Shown here: piece by piece, positions 11,589 through 23,128 of the stretch
Numbering within the stretch: position 1 is the first letter of the stretch
Layout of the letters: the number at the start of each line of letters is the position of its first letter
Origin: Armigeres subalbatus
Taxonomy: Eukaryota; Arthropoda; Insecta; Diptera; Culicidae
DNA length: 64,000 bases
Direction of reading: 5' to 3'
Assembly: GCF_024139115.2 (NCBI RefSeq)
Contig: NW_026943335.1
Span: 1-64,000, forward strand
The notes under the pieces: generated by a model
Seen by the model: the letters and a program-made list of their open reading frames with translations, nothing else
What the model was told of the DNA's origin: nothing
Databases searched by the model: none
Made by a program: the position numbers and the translations under genes

Positions 11589-11771
11589 CAAGATTTTTTT
11601 ATGTACAGGTTATCCGACTTGTCAATATCCCCAACTCAGCCATCTTGGATTTTTGTATGGAATTTATGCTCGTTTGTTTACTTTTTGCACTAAAAATGTA
11701 TGTTTCCCCCCCGCGCTGGTTATTCCCATCTACTGACGAAGTCGGATAACCTGTACATAAAAAAAATCTTG
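11589..11771. mobile_element. 183-bp MITE with 8-bp target duplication
   Basis: Inverted repeats of about 32 bp start CAAGATTTTTTTATGTACAG and differ only in the length of the T run. The flanks are a perfect 8-bp duplication GATCAGAT (11581-11588, 11772-11779). The 8-bp duplication suggests hAT-type mobilisation. The interior is non-coding. Confidence 0.88.
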
Positions 11772-12285
11772 GATCAGATTGAGCTGGACTTCTTTGCAGT
11801 TTTCTTCCCGAGCCATTTTTTACATTCCCGCTATTTAGTGGCCACCCATTAGATGTGTTATTTTCAGGGAATGTAAAACAACAACGTTGCTAATGAGATC
11901 CACATTTTCCTTTTTTGTAAATGTTAGGACAAACTCAACTCGCAATAAACGTTTGTCCCAAACTGCAACAGAATAGGACAATGATCGCCTGCCGCGCCTT
12001 TCGAGAATTAATCGATTTTCGACGATGTGTTAGGTTAAATAAGTATCAGTTATGGGCTGAAAGTCTCCTTAATAAAGACAAAAAAAAGTATCAGTTATCA
12101 ATATTTAGAAATAAACTTAACCATCTGTTAACATGATTTGTGTTTTACTTCTGAAATATACAAGTTATTGCAGTTTGGAAAGTTCCCAACATATACCTCT
12201 CCATGTTTGTTGCAAATATTGCAAATAAACTGGAACTCCTCTGGAGTCCTCTGGATCTGGATCCTCTGCAGATGAGGGCAAAGAC

Positions 12286-12472
12286 GAAAGATATTTCAGT
12301 TACCAGATAAAGATTGTCGCTGTCGTCGCTGTCCGGAACATCTTTTGCTGGCGAGGATAGGGGATCTAAATGTCAATGAATGAATTTGACAGTTAGGTAC
12401 CACACATGTTTCGGACAGCAGAACAAAAAGAACCGAGGCGATAATCTTTATCTGGTAACTAAAATATCTTTT
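12286..12472. mobile_element. 187-bp palindromic MITE
   Basis: Inverted repeats of about 34 bp begin AAAGATATTTCAGTTACCAG on the left and match the right end with three differences. The flanks GCAAAGAC (12278-12285) and GCAAAGAT (12473-12480) form an 8-bp duplication with one mismatch. It is non-coding and hAT-like by duplication size. Confidence 0.75.
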
Positions 12473-12480
12473 GCAAAGAT

Positions 12481-13211
12481 TTATCGCTCTTCCCTATTAT
12501 AACATTGCTTGGTTTTTTGCAATAGAAAATTTTGTATATAGGGTAGAATACGGCATTGGCAGGGTGCGACAGTTGTTGGCACCCTCATCAATATTTGCAT
12601 TTTCCAGCAAACATACATTATTTATGAACATAATTTTGATTCAATCACACAATTTCAAGTCTAAGCTTTCATTTAAATAAGTTGTTTGTGTAAAAGTAGC
12701 AAGATTTGATGAGTTAATCATCGAAACAAATTTGCACCTTCGAAATCCTTGCCATTATTGCATTGCCAAAGAAAGCAGCGCACGAATAGCAAACTGTTAC
12801 TTACTTTTTTGGATCGCATGTTTCTCCTCTTTATTGCGTTTGACACGACAAATTAAGTACGTACACTACTTTTTACACTTTATCACCACTTGATTATTAC
12901 CTTAAAGAGCAAATTTATGCAATATTTGCTCTATGTTTCACTAAATAAAATCGGGACTGTTCGTTTTCTTTGACAGCAGCACACTTCGGAATAGAGCGAG
13001 AGAATGTGTTTGTGAGCATATCAAAAATCAAACACACGCTAAAAAGATACCACGCACAATTCTATGTGATTTGATTTTAGCAAAAATACGAACAAAATAT
13101 CCGGCGATGGCATTTATTTAAAAAAAGTGTTAAAATACAAATGTTTCTATTCGGATTTTTACGCAGACCATGGATTATATTAAAAGTGATAGCAACACCG
13201 TAGTGTTTTAA
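12481..13211. other. AT-rich DNA without recognised features
   Basis: I see no gene or terminal repeat here. A 69-residue open frame (12471-12680) starts inside the preceding MITE and has no recognisable domain. Confidence 0.4.
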
Positions 13212-14100
13212 CCCTTATGTGGCTGACAGGACCGCTTTCCTTTTGCAACTTCAATACTTTCCAAGCCCATCAAAAAAATTCCCGTTCCAGTTCCATCATT
13301 CCCGTTCCTACATAGCACATTTCAACCATAAATAATTGCCTACTTTTAGGGTATTATCTATTATTCAACTGTGAAACGTAGTGTAAGAATGGGGTGGCTC
13401 CAGCGGCTGGATAGGACAGTGCTGTCCATTATTCAACATATGAAGACTCACGAGGTGGAATATATTGTTAATATACTATACTACCAGAACCGACGAGCTT
13501 CGTTTTACCTAAAATTGATTAAATATATATTTTTTACATTATTTAAAAGACGTTAAGTATTCGAAATTTGCAAATTTTGGATTCCATTTTTTAGATTAAT
13601 TTTCGATTAAAGCAGAAATGTGTACTTCATTTGTATGAGAATCTCTCTTCCAGAAGAGGAGGGGTCTAATATCATCATAAGAATCTTCATCGTTCGCTAA
13701 AACCTCTACATACAAATGTTCATGCCGTTTCCTAGTCTATAAGGGCAGACAGACAAATATTCATTCTTATGTGTATGGATTTGGTTTCACGTAGTTTACG
13801 TCAAGCGGTCGTGTCTTGTACACAACCACCATGATTTTTTTTATGAAACAAACAAAGGACCGCAAAGAGCAAGTTGTATATGTGAAACAGGTTGATAGAC
13901 TTTTGCTTACGCGACTCTAAGACAAAAGAGAAAAGATGTAAATCTTGGCAGTGGACAAAAAGCATATAAGTTCCCTTCTCCTAAATGGCAAACATTATTC
14001 AAATAGGTTGAAAATGGTAAAAGTAATGAAAATATCAATATCTGGGTACACGGGTACCCTATCTGCCATTCACGTCTGATTTTTGTTGGCTTTATAAGGG
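13212..14100. mobile_element. piggyBac-like non-autonomous element
   Basis: The segment is bounded by TTAA on both sides (13208-13211, 14101-14104). It has short inverted ends CCCTTATGTGGC and CCCTTATAAAGCC, the latter read on the other strand. A TTAA target with CCC-starting ends is the piggyBac signature. There is no transposase. The inverted repeat is short and TTAA is common in AT-rich DNA, so the call is moderate. Confidence 0.5.
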
Positions 14101-14104
14101 TTAA

Positions 14105-14614
14105 ATTTGTTTTACAATGTGTTTAAATGCTTATGCCTATCTGTGTACATGACATAAAATTTATGCCAAGGCTAAAAATTAATGTTTTGTGTTAAAGCCA
14201 GTTTTGATAAACAATAAAGTTTGCTCCAAAATTGAGTGAAGCGAGATGAGCGTGCGGCCGATTAATATGAATGAATTTTACTACTGGAGGATATAAACAA
14301 CCAGCATTTGGCACCAATACATTACCAGTTTTTCACTTCCATGTCTAGTTGCTAAAGAGAGCAAATCCATTGCTGATAATAGAAATTGCTATGCCAATAG
14401 AAGAAACGTTGACCTGTTACTTTATAATAAATTTACTGAGTTTGTGGTAAAAGCTGTTATATTTGGTGAACACCAATCATCGAAGAAAGAGCATACAAAT
14501 GTATACCAGTTAAGCTGTACCTGTGTTTTAGTGTAATTATTAATTATTTTTACCATTCAATTTGGCGAATGTCTTAGACTGCCAAGAATAGGTATTTTCC
14601 CCTATTTGTTTAGT
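14105..14614. other. AT-rich DNA before the satellite
   Basis: No gene, inverted repeat or tandem structure is visible. The satellite begins without a clear junction motif. Confidence 0.4.
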
Positions 14615-17563
14615 AGGCTTGTGAGACAACCAGTTGAATTAGATATCTCGGAATCTGTGAAATTGAGAAAGTTGTGAAATTCTACAAAGTTGTTCGAAAG
14701 ATCAAACCCATTGTGAACAACATCTAATTAATTCGAAATTCATCCGCATGGTGGCTAGCGTATATGAGACTACCAGTTGAATAAGATATCTCGGAATCTG
14801 TGAAATTTAGAGAGTTGTGATATTCTACAAAGTTGTTCGAAAGATCAAACCCATTGTGGACAACATCTAATTAGTTCGGAATATATCCACTTGGCGGCGC
14901 TAGTGTATATGACACTACCAGTTGAATAAGATATCTCGGAATCTGTGAAATTTAGAGAGTTGTGATATTTTACAAAATTGTTCGAAAGATCAAATCCATT
15001 GAAGAGAACATCTAATTTGTTCGAATTCATCCACTTGGCGGCGCTAGCGTATATGACACTACCAGTTGAATAAGATATCTCGGAATCTGTGAAATTTAGA
15101 GAGTTGTGATTTTCTACAAAGTTGTTCGAAAGATCAAACCCATTGTGAACAACATCTTATTAGTTCGGAATTCATCCACTTAGCGGCGCTAGCGTATATG
15201 ACACTACCAGTTGAATTAAATATCTCGGAATCTGTAAAATTTTGAGAGTTGTGACATTCTACAATGTTGTTCGAAAGATCAAACCCATTGTGAACAACAT
15301 TTGATTAATTCGAAATTCATCCGCATGGTGGCTAGCGTATATGAGACTACCAGTTCAATAAGACATCTCGGAATCTGTGAAATTTAGAGAGTTGTGATAT
15401 TCTACAAAGTTGTTCGAAAGATCAAATCCATTGAGGAGAACATCTAATTAGTTCGGAATTCATCCACCTGGCGGCGTTAGTGTATATGACACTACCAGTT
15501 GAATAAGATATCTCGGAATCTGTGAAATTTAGAGAGTTGTGATTTTCTACAAAGTTGTTCGAAAGATCAAACCCATTGTGAACAACATCTAATTAATTCG
15601 AAATTCATCCGCATGGTGGCTAGCGTATATGAGACTACCAGTTGAATAAGATATCTCGGAATCTGTGAAATTTAGAGAGTTGTGATATTCTACAAAGTTG
15701 TTCGAAAGATCAAACCCATTGTGGACAACATCTAATTAGTTCGGAATATATCCACTTGGCGGCGCTAGCGTATAGAACACTACCAGTTGAATAAGATATC
15801 TCGGAATCTGTGAAATTTAGAGAGTTGTGATATTTTACAAAATTGTTCGAAAGATCAAATCCATTGAAGAGAACATCTAATTTGTTCGGAATTCATCCAC
15901 TTGGCGGCGCTAGTGTATATGACACTACCAGTTGAATAAGATATCTCGGAATCTGTGAAATTTAGAGAGTTGTGATTTTCTACAAAGTTGTTCGAAAGAT
16001 CAAACCCATTGTGAACAACATCTTATTAGTTCGGAATTCATCCACTTAGCGGCGCTAGCGTATATGACACTACCAGTTGAATTAAATATCTCGGAATCTG
16101 TAAAATTTTGAGAGTTGTGACATTCTACAATGTTGTTCGAAAGATCAAACCCATTGTGAACAACATTTGATTAATTCGAAATTCATCCGCATGGTGGCTA
16201 GCGTATATGAGACTACCAGTTGAATAAGATATCTCGGAATCTGTGAAATTTAGAGAGTTGTGATATTCTACAAAGTTGTTCGAAAGATCAAACCCATTGT
16301 GGACAACATCTAATTAGTTCGGAATATATCCACTTGGCGGCGCTAGCGTATAGAACACTACCAGTTGAATAAGATATCTCGGAATCTGTGAAATTTAGAG
16401 AGTTGTGATATTTTACAAAATTGTTCGAAAGATCAAATCCATTGAAGAGAACATCTAATTTGTTCGGAATTCATCCACTTGGCGGCGCTAGTGTATATGA
16501 CACTACCAGTTGAATAAGATATCTCGGAATCTGTGAAATTTAGAGAGTTGTGATTTTCTACAAAGTTGTTCGAAAGATCAAACCCATTGTGAACAACATC
16601 TTATTAGTTCGGAATTCATCCACTTAGCGGCGCTAGCGTATATGACACTACCAGTTGAATTAAATATCTCGGAATCTGTAAAATTTTGAGAGTTGTGACA
16701 TTCTACAATGTTGTTCGAAAGATCAAACCCATTGTGAACAACATTTGATTAATTCGAAATTCATCCGCATGGTGGCTAGCGTATATGAGACTACCAGTTC
16801 AATAAGACATCTCGGAATCTGTGAAATTTAGAGAGTTGTGATATTCTACAAAGTTGTTCGAAAGATCAAATCCATTGAGGAGAACATCTAATTAGTTCGG
16901 AATTCATCCACCTGGCGGCGTTAGTGTATATGACACTACCAGTTGAATAAGATATCTCGGAATCTGTGAAATTTAGAGAGTTGTGATTTTCTACAAAGTT
17001 GTTCGAAAGATCAAACCCATTGTGAACAACATCTAATTAATTCGAAATTCATCCGCATGGTGGCTAGCGTATATGAGACTACCAGTTGAATAAGATATCT
17101 CGGAATCTGTGAAATTTAGAGAGTTGTGATATTCTACAAAGTTGTTCGAAAGATCAAACCCATTGTGGACAACATCTTACAGTCAAACCTCCATGAGTCG
17201 ATATTGAAGGGACCATCGGCTCATAGAAATATCGAGATGTAGAATAGAAAATCCTTGGAAAGCTCTTTGGAGGGACCATCACAGTAACCCAGAAAATATT
17301 TTTTAGTATGGAATAATTTGCTTCCATGAGTCGATATCGAGCCATAGAACATCGACTCATGGAGGTTTGACTGTATTAGTTCGGAATTCATCCACTTGGC
17401 GGCGCTAGCGTATATGACACTACCAGTTGAATTAGATATCTCGGAATCTGTAAAATTTTGAGAGTTGTGACATTCTACAAAGTTGTTCGAAAGATCAAAC
17501 CCATTGTGAACAACATCTAATTAATTCGAAATTCATCCGCATGGTGGCTAGCGTCTATTTGAA
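14615..17563 (+). repeat. Satellite array, about 145-bp monomers with higher-order structure
   Basis: About 19 monomers begin with CTACCAGTTGAAT at 14770, 14915, 15059, 15204, 15347, 15492, 15635, 15780, 15925, 16070, 16213, 16358, 16503, 16648, 16791, 16936, 17079 and 17420, plus a diverged first unit near 14626. Spacing is 143-145 bp. Shared cores are GATATCTCGGAATCTGT, TTGTTCGAAAGATCAAA and GGCGGCGCTAGCGTATATGA. Monomer variants recur in a fixed order, giving blocks of 865, 578 and 866 bp (six, four and six monomers). The 17079 monomer is split by a MITE; removing it restores 145-bp spacing. No coding is implied; the short minus frames are chance. Confidence 0.92.
17180..17373. mobile_element. 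194-bp Tc1/mariner-type MITE in the satellite
   Basis: The ends are CAGTCAAACCTCCATGAGTC, continuing to a perfect 23-bp inverted repeat. TA is duplicated on both sides (17178-17179, 17374-17375). The uninterrupted monomer elsewhere (ACATCTTATTAGTTCGG) gives the empty site. An inner palindrome repeats the CCATGAGTCGAT motif. It is non-coding. Confidence 0.92.
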
Positions 17564-17572
17564 CGAAATATG

Positions 17573-18644
17573 CACACTTAAATTCAGAATTTCAGATCGG
17601 TAATATTTTTTACTGATTTCAATCGGTAAAAGTAAATTTGAGCCGAGAGCTCAGTTATTTAAAATAAGTTTACCGATTTTTGTAAATATTTTTGCCGATG
17701 TCTCAGCTGTTTAAAATAAAATACTGATCTCTGGTAGTATAAATTACCGAACAACTCAGTTCCAAATAAAACTTCCTGTAACTGTCAAAAATATACCGAT
17801 TGTTCAGTAAAAATCAATGCGTTTAACTGAGCTTTCGGTGAAATAAGTACGGAGTTCTCAGCAAAGCTCGATGTGACGCTATCACCGATGGTGATTGCTT
17901 AGCGACGCCATATTTATGAAGTACACATCTCCGATTCATTTGAAAGAAGTTGTTGCACGAGCGATTTGCTTTATTTAATTTGAAGGCTTTGCAGTACATA
18001 TAATAGAGTAATATTTTACGAGTTGAAAGTTTAAGTAGTTCAGGTAGGGTTCAAGGTTTCATTACTGTTCGTTACCTTTTTATCAACCATTACTGTTTGA
18101 ACATGATATTTTCAATTTCCAGACAAAAGGCTAAATTATCTCGCTGTTTAACCTAGCTGGATTCGTCAAAAAATATGATATTACTAGCTGACCCGACAGA
18201 CGATTTCCCCCATAGGTGATGATTTTCTTATGAGGAAATATTGGAGATAATAACGTAATGGAGGAGTAAAGAAAATCCATCCAGCTGTTTGGAAGTTATG
18301 CGGTTACGAACGCACACCAATTCATTTTGAAATATAATAAAATATGCTTGTCAATGAATAATAATAAATCGATGAATGACAAAATTCTTGTGCTTCCTTA
18401 TTTTATTATCTAAGAAAAAACAGAAACCCAAATTACGATTTATTCGGTATTTTTCATTACCGAAATCCGTAATGTACGTGCAAATAACTCGGTATTATTT
18501 ACCGAGTGCTCATTTCGCCACCGGGTACTCAGAATCGAGACCTCGGTAACTTTTTAAACTATTTTACTGAGGTGGATACCGAGAGCTCAGTTGTTGAGAA
18601 ATCGGTAAACTGGTAACCGAGCCCGGTAAATAAGATTAAGTGTG
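17573..18644. mobile_element. CGGTAA-rich element at the edge of the satellite
   Basis: The segment starts CACACTTAA and ends with its complement TTAAGTGTG. Both sides are filled with CGGTAA, TACCGA and GAGCTCAG motifs, typical of subterminal repeats of a DNA transposon. It separates the main satellite from diverged monomers (satellite text ends about 17555 and resumes at 18645), so it inserted into the satellite. The target duplication is not resolved. At 18183-18345 it contains a partial copy of the dispersed repeat described at 20862. Confidence 0.65.
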
Positions 18645-19215
18645 AATTGTTAAAAAGATCAAACCCACTACGCAGAACATCTAATTAATTTGAAATTCAT
18701 CCGCTTGGCAGCGCTAGCGTATATGAGATCACCAGTTGAATGAGACATCTTGCAATCTGTAGAATTTAGATAGTTGTGTTTTTTTACAAAGTTTTTCAAA
18801 TGATCAAAACTATTACGGTGGACGTCTGATTCAGAATTCATCTGCTTGGCGGAGCTAGCGTATATGAGAGAATTAGATATCTCGGAACTTTTGAAAAATA
18901 GATTTGTGATATTACACCAAGTTGTTATATATCAGAATCTGTTTAATTGATGTGATGTTCCACAGAGTCAGAATGATCAAAACCTTACGTCCTTAACTCG
19001 GGATTGAGTTTTTTAGGTGACGGAAACGCACATGAGGCTACCAATTGAAATAGATATCACAGAATATGTATCATTTAGTGAGTTATGATTCTCTATAAAG
19101 TTTTTCGGAAGGTCAGAACCATTATAATTCAAATCTCATTATTATGGTATTCATCCGCTTGGTGGCGCTAGCGCACACAAAACTAGTGGAATATGTGAAA
19201 TTTAGAGAGCTGTGG
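18645..19215 (+). repeat. Diverged satellite monomers, forward orientation
   Basis: Recognisable blocks (AAAGATCAAACCCAC, CATCCGCTTGGC, GCGCTAGCGTATATGAGA, AGATATCTCGG) recur at irregular spacing with many substitutions and deletions. This is an eroded edge of the array at 14615-17563. Confidence 0.75.
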
Positions 19216-19559
19216 CTGTGATGTCTTCAATCACTATCAACAACCACCGCTGCTGCACCATCGATGATTGCCCCCAACGCCATCACTGCGGTAGCCGTTT
19301 TCGCAGACAACAGAAATAACACTCGTCAAACCTCCATCGTTCACTGATTTACTAGTCAATTCAAATAATCATTAGTTGGCCAATTGATTACTCGTGGCGT
19401 ACGCATCGGATATGCTCTGGTTTGACGTTTGCTCACTACCGCCATCTGGTTCGTGATTTACCAAATTAACTGAAATCAACAGTTGTCGTTAGTGTTTGAA
19501 CGACGATGAATTTGATGAGTGAATGTTCAATATGTTATGTCTGTTCGTCTGTGCTTTAA

Positions 19560-20510
19560 CCTAATGATTTCGACCTTTCGAACAAACTTTGTAGAAGACG
19601 GCTTTTTTCTAAATTGAATAGATTCCCAGATATCCTACCTTGCCTAAAGACACTTGTACACTAGCGCCGTTGGGTGGATGAATTCTGAACTAAGCTAATA
19701 TTTAACGTGATGGTTTTGATCATTTGATCTTTCTAAATTGAATAGCTTCCGAGATATCCTACCTACCTGCCGAAAGTCTCTTGTACACTAGCGCCATTGA
19801 GTGGATGAATTCTGAGCTAAACTAATCTTCAACATGATGGTTTTGTCCTTCCGGACAACTTTGTAGAAGACAACTACTTTCTAAGTTGAATAACTTCCGA
19901 GATATCCTACCTTACCGAAGCGCCGTTCGGTGAATCAATTCTGAACTAAACTAATCTTCAATATAATGGTTTTAATCTTTCGAACAACTTTGTAGAAGAC
20001 GGCTTTTTCTAGATTTAATAGCTTCCGAGATATCCTACCTTGCCGAAAATTTCTTGTACACTAGTGCCATTGAGCGAATGAATTCTGAACTAAACTAATC
20101 TTCAACATAACATAATGGTTTCGACCTTCCGAACAACTTTTTAGGAGACGGCTACTTTCTAAGTTGAATAGATTCCGAGATATCCTACCTTGCTGAAAGT
20201 CTTATGTACACTAGCGCCTTTGGGTGGGCGAATTCCGAACTAAACTTATCTCCAACATAATGGTTTTGACTTTTCGATAAACTTTGTAGAAGACGATGAA
20301 TTTCTAAGTTAAATAGATTCCGAGATATCCTACTTTACCGAAACTCTCACGTACATTAGCGCCGTTGGGTAGATGAATTCTGAACAAAACTAATCTTTAA
20401 CATAAAGGTTTTTACCATACAAACAAATTTGTAGAATACAGCTACTTACTAAATTGAATAGATTCTTAGATATCCTACTTTGCTGAAAATCTTATGTACA
20501 CTAGCGCCTA
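19560..20510 (-). repeat. Diverged satellite monomers, reverse orientation
   Basis: The motifs CGAGATATCCTACC, CACTAGCGCC, GATGAATTCTGAAC and CGAACAACTTTGTAGAA are reverse complements of the forward satellite cores. GAGATATCC or its variant occurs at 19751, 19898, 20027, 20177, 20322 and 20467, a spacing of 129-150 bp. The same family therefore lies here in the opposite orientation and is older. The 19216-19560 gap and 20511-20860 hold only traces of the same motifs. Confidence 0.8.
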
Positions 20511-20861
20511 ATTGCAGTAACTTAAACGTGCTTAAACTAAATGATTGGAATTTTGTTATTATTTAGTCTAAGTTACTAAAGGAATTCAAACAACAAACCA
20601 TTAGACAGAGTTGTAGAAAAGCCTTCGCACTAGAAGTCCACCATACAACACATTTTGAAACTCATCTTTTGGGATGAGTTATTGACAAACTACTAAATGA
20701 TTGATAACATCCTTGACTTTAGGTATAGATTCCGAGATATCTTATCTTGTAAGTCTCATGAACAATGAATTCCGAAATAAACTAATTCTCAACAAAATAG
20801 TCTTGACCTTCCGAAGAACTTTGTAAAATACGACTACTTTCTAAATCTAACCGCTTCCATA

Positions 20862-21109
20862 GTAGGCGAAAATGCGCGTTGTGAACTGCCCATGCGAAAT
20901 ATCCATATGAATCTTAATTTCAGTTATTCACGATTTGATCATCCTTACCATAGACTTTTGCATGAGGAAATATCATATAAACCCGTCGGAAACGATAACG
21001 ACATATCTGCTGAAGGAATGAAGAAAATCCATACAGCCGTTTTCGAGTTATGCGGATACGAACACAAATCATTTCATTTTTATTACATAGAGAAGAAAAT
21101 AGAAGAAGA
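20862..21109 (+). repeat. Short dispersed repeat, copy 1
   Basis: It begins GGCGAAAATGCGCGTTGTGA after a short partial head, and ends TCGAGTTATGCGGATACGAA followed by ATTTCATTTTTAT. The same start and end recur at 21110-21888, and a partial copy is at 18183-18345. The tail resembles the conserved 3' ends shared by some insect LINE/SINE families, but no coding or Pol III promoter is visible. Family unknown. Confidence 0.65.
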
Positions 21110-21254
21110 CTAGTCAACCCAGCAGACGTTCTCCTGCATAGTTGGCGAAAATGCGCGTTGTGAGCTGCCCATGCGAATTATCTTAATTTTAGTTTTTCAT
21201 AATTTCTCCACCCTTACTCGTGATTTTCGCATGAGAAAATAAAAATATCATATA

Positions 21255-21546
21255 CTCCATTGCACAATGACGTCACGCAAGACTTTTGACAGGTACTGGT
21301 CCTGTTGTTTACAGACGATTACATTTTAATTTTGATATAACTCTATAATTTTTTGGATTATCTGATCGATTATTACCTAAACCTATCGATAATTACCAAT
21401 ATTTGAATGCGGAATTTACGAAATGTCTCCAACATCGTGAAATATGCAGATTTAATTTGGATCAAAAAAATTCTAAGTCCGAAACGTAAACAACAGGACC
21501 AGTACCTGTCAAAATAGTGAGGTTAGGTTTGCCGCGCGCAATGACC
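21255..21546. mobile_element. 292-bp MITE nested in the dispersed repeat
   Basis: Internal arms GACAGGTACTGGTCCTGTTG (25 bp, 21288-21312) and their exact complement (21486-21510) form a strong hairpin. The outer ends share CATTGC. TATA flanks both sides and the empty site is seen in copy 1 (TCATATAAACCC). It is non-coding and likely Tc1/mariner-mobilised. Confidence 0.75.
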
Positions 21547-21577
21547 TATAAACCCTTTGGAAACGACAACAGATATA

Positions 21578-21792
21578 GGGTAACTGTTCCGTTTTCTATC
21601 TCACTGAACATATATTCATCTCATCGCAAAACAAAGAAATACAGCACCAATATCGTGGCTTCTTTTTGCTAACACGCGTGCTCACTACTGAAAAAAATAC
21701 AAAAATTAGAAACAATTCATATTCCTTTTCATTGCTTTGTTTTTGATGGGATGGAAATAGGAGCTATGGAATGAAGTGCCAAACCGTTCCCC
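21578..21792. mobile_element. 215-bp TA-type MITE nested in the dispersed repeat
   Basis: The left end is GGGTAACTGTTCCG and the right end, complemented, is GGGGAACGGTTTGG. It is flanked by TA (21576-21577, 21793-21794). The neighbouring copy provides an approximate empty site (ACATATCTGCTGAAGG). It is non-coding. Confidence 0.75.
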
Positions 21793-21873
21793 TATTTTCT
21801 GAAGGAATGTAGAAAATCTATCCAGCCGTTTCCGAGTTATGCGGATACGAACACAGACCATTTCATTTTTATT

Positions 21874-22070
21874 GGGGTTTGGCAGGTTTTGTTCTATTAT
21901 TGTCAGGGGCGTTTTTGTTGTCCAAATTTTATGAAATTCGGCCACAATATTCTTTGATATGCAAAGAATGTTTAGGCCAAATTTGAGCATAATTGGTTAT
22001 AGAAAACCCCCTGACAGGGACAATAATAGAACAAAAACTGCAAAAGCCGTCATCCCCCCTATATAGAAGA
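21874..22070. mobile_element. Palindromic MITE of about 190 bp
   Basis: TTTTGTTCTATTATTGTC near the left end and its exact complement GACAATAATAGAACAAAA near the right end form the inverted repeat, with flanking G and C runs. It sits at the 3' tail of the dispersed repeat. The exact ends and target duplication are not resolved. Confidence 0.65.
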
Positions 22071-22483
22071 TAGATTATACCCAATTAGTCTCTAGCCCGT
22101 CGAAATAACCGCATTTTTTGTTGCGCGTGTGGATCAAAACTGCTTCGTAAAAACATGTATTCAGAGAGAAGCGCTACATTTGTCTCGTATATTGCAGCCT
22201 GAGAACAGCTGCAAAATTCAAAATTGTTTTGGTTTGTTATGTTTCATCTTCTCCCGTAATACAACGCAGGAGTGACATCAACACAAGAGTTCGTTACAAT
22301 CGCTTCCCTCGGTAGGCGATCAAACAACGAACATGTATGATTCAGTAGCTTATGTGTGACAAGAGCATCGAAGCTTCGTGTTGCTTGCCGAATTTGTTTC
22401 CTCACTACCACTGGCTGCTTGTGAAGCAAGCAAGAGAATGAGGCATGCGTGGTTTGCTCATCTTCATTGGTTTGCAAGCCCTG

Positions 22484-23128
22484 GTAAATTGTGCTGGTTA
22501 GACCTGCGTTTCCAAAAGTGAACTTTTTTGTGTTTTGCAAAACTCAGCCACAGATCGCATAGCTGTATAAAACAAGTTGAAATGCATCGATGCCCTCTGC
22601 CTTCGCAAATTTTCAAAAGAAATTATCATGGAGTATAGCCAAAGCTTCCTGAGTTATCGTACTAAACATATTTCATATTATGCTACATATCGTAAATGAT
22701 GATAATAAGTGAGAGATTTTTTTTTTCATTCAATCTCTATCAATCAAAAACTATCAAAGTCTTTATTACTTTATACTTTTATAATAAAAGTATAAAGTAA
22801 TAAAGACTTTGATAGTATAAAGTATAAAGTATAAAGTATAAAGTAATAAAGACTTTGATAGTTTTTGATTGATAGAGATTGAATGAAAAAAAAAATCTCT
22901 CACTTATTATCATCATTTACGATATGTAGCATAATATGAAATATGTTTAGTACGATAACTCAGGAAGCTTTGGCTATACTCCATGATAATTTCTTTTGAA
23001 AATTTGCGAAGGCAGAGGGCATCGATGCATTTCAACTTGTTTTATACAGCTATGCGATCTGTGGCTGAGTTTTGCAAAACACAAAAAAGTTCACTTTTGG
23101 AAACGCAGGTCTAACCAGCACAATTTAC
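22484..23128. repeat. Large inverted repeat, 296-bp arms, 53-bp spacer
   Basis: The left arm 22484-22779 and right arm 22833-23128 are reverse complements. Paired positions sum to 45612 all along, so there are no indels, and I see no mismatch. The spacer holds a second smaller palindrome (22751-22815, 65 bp) and a 7-bp tandem repeat (TATAAAG, about four units). The arms carry no open reading frame of note. Similarity stops sharply at both outer ends. It could be a recent fold-back duplication, a hairpin-RNA source or an assembly artefact. Confidence 0.92.

Larger units (their letters stand above)
21110..21888 (+). repeat. Short dispersed repeat, copy 2, with two nested MITEs
   Basis: It starts CTAGTCAACCCAGCAGACG and ends CCGAGTTATGCGGATACGAA, ATTTCATTTTTATT. 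Compared with the copy directly upstream it contains two extra blocks, 21255-21546 and 21578-21792, each with inverted ends and a TA-type duplication. Removing them gives a repeat of about 270 bp, close to copy 1. Confidence 0.7.

Noticed and set aside
14615..17563. CRISPR-like regular repeats
   Set aside because: Monomers are adjacent with no unique spacers, and the genome is eukaryotic.
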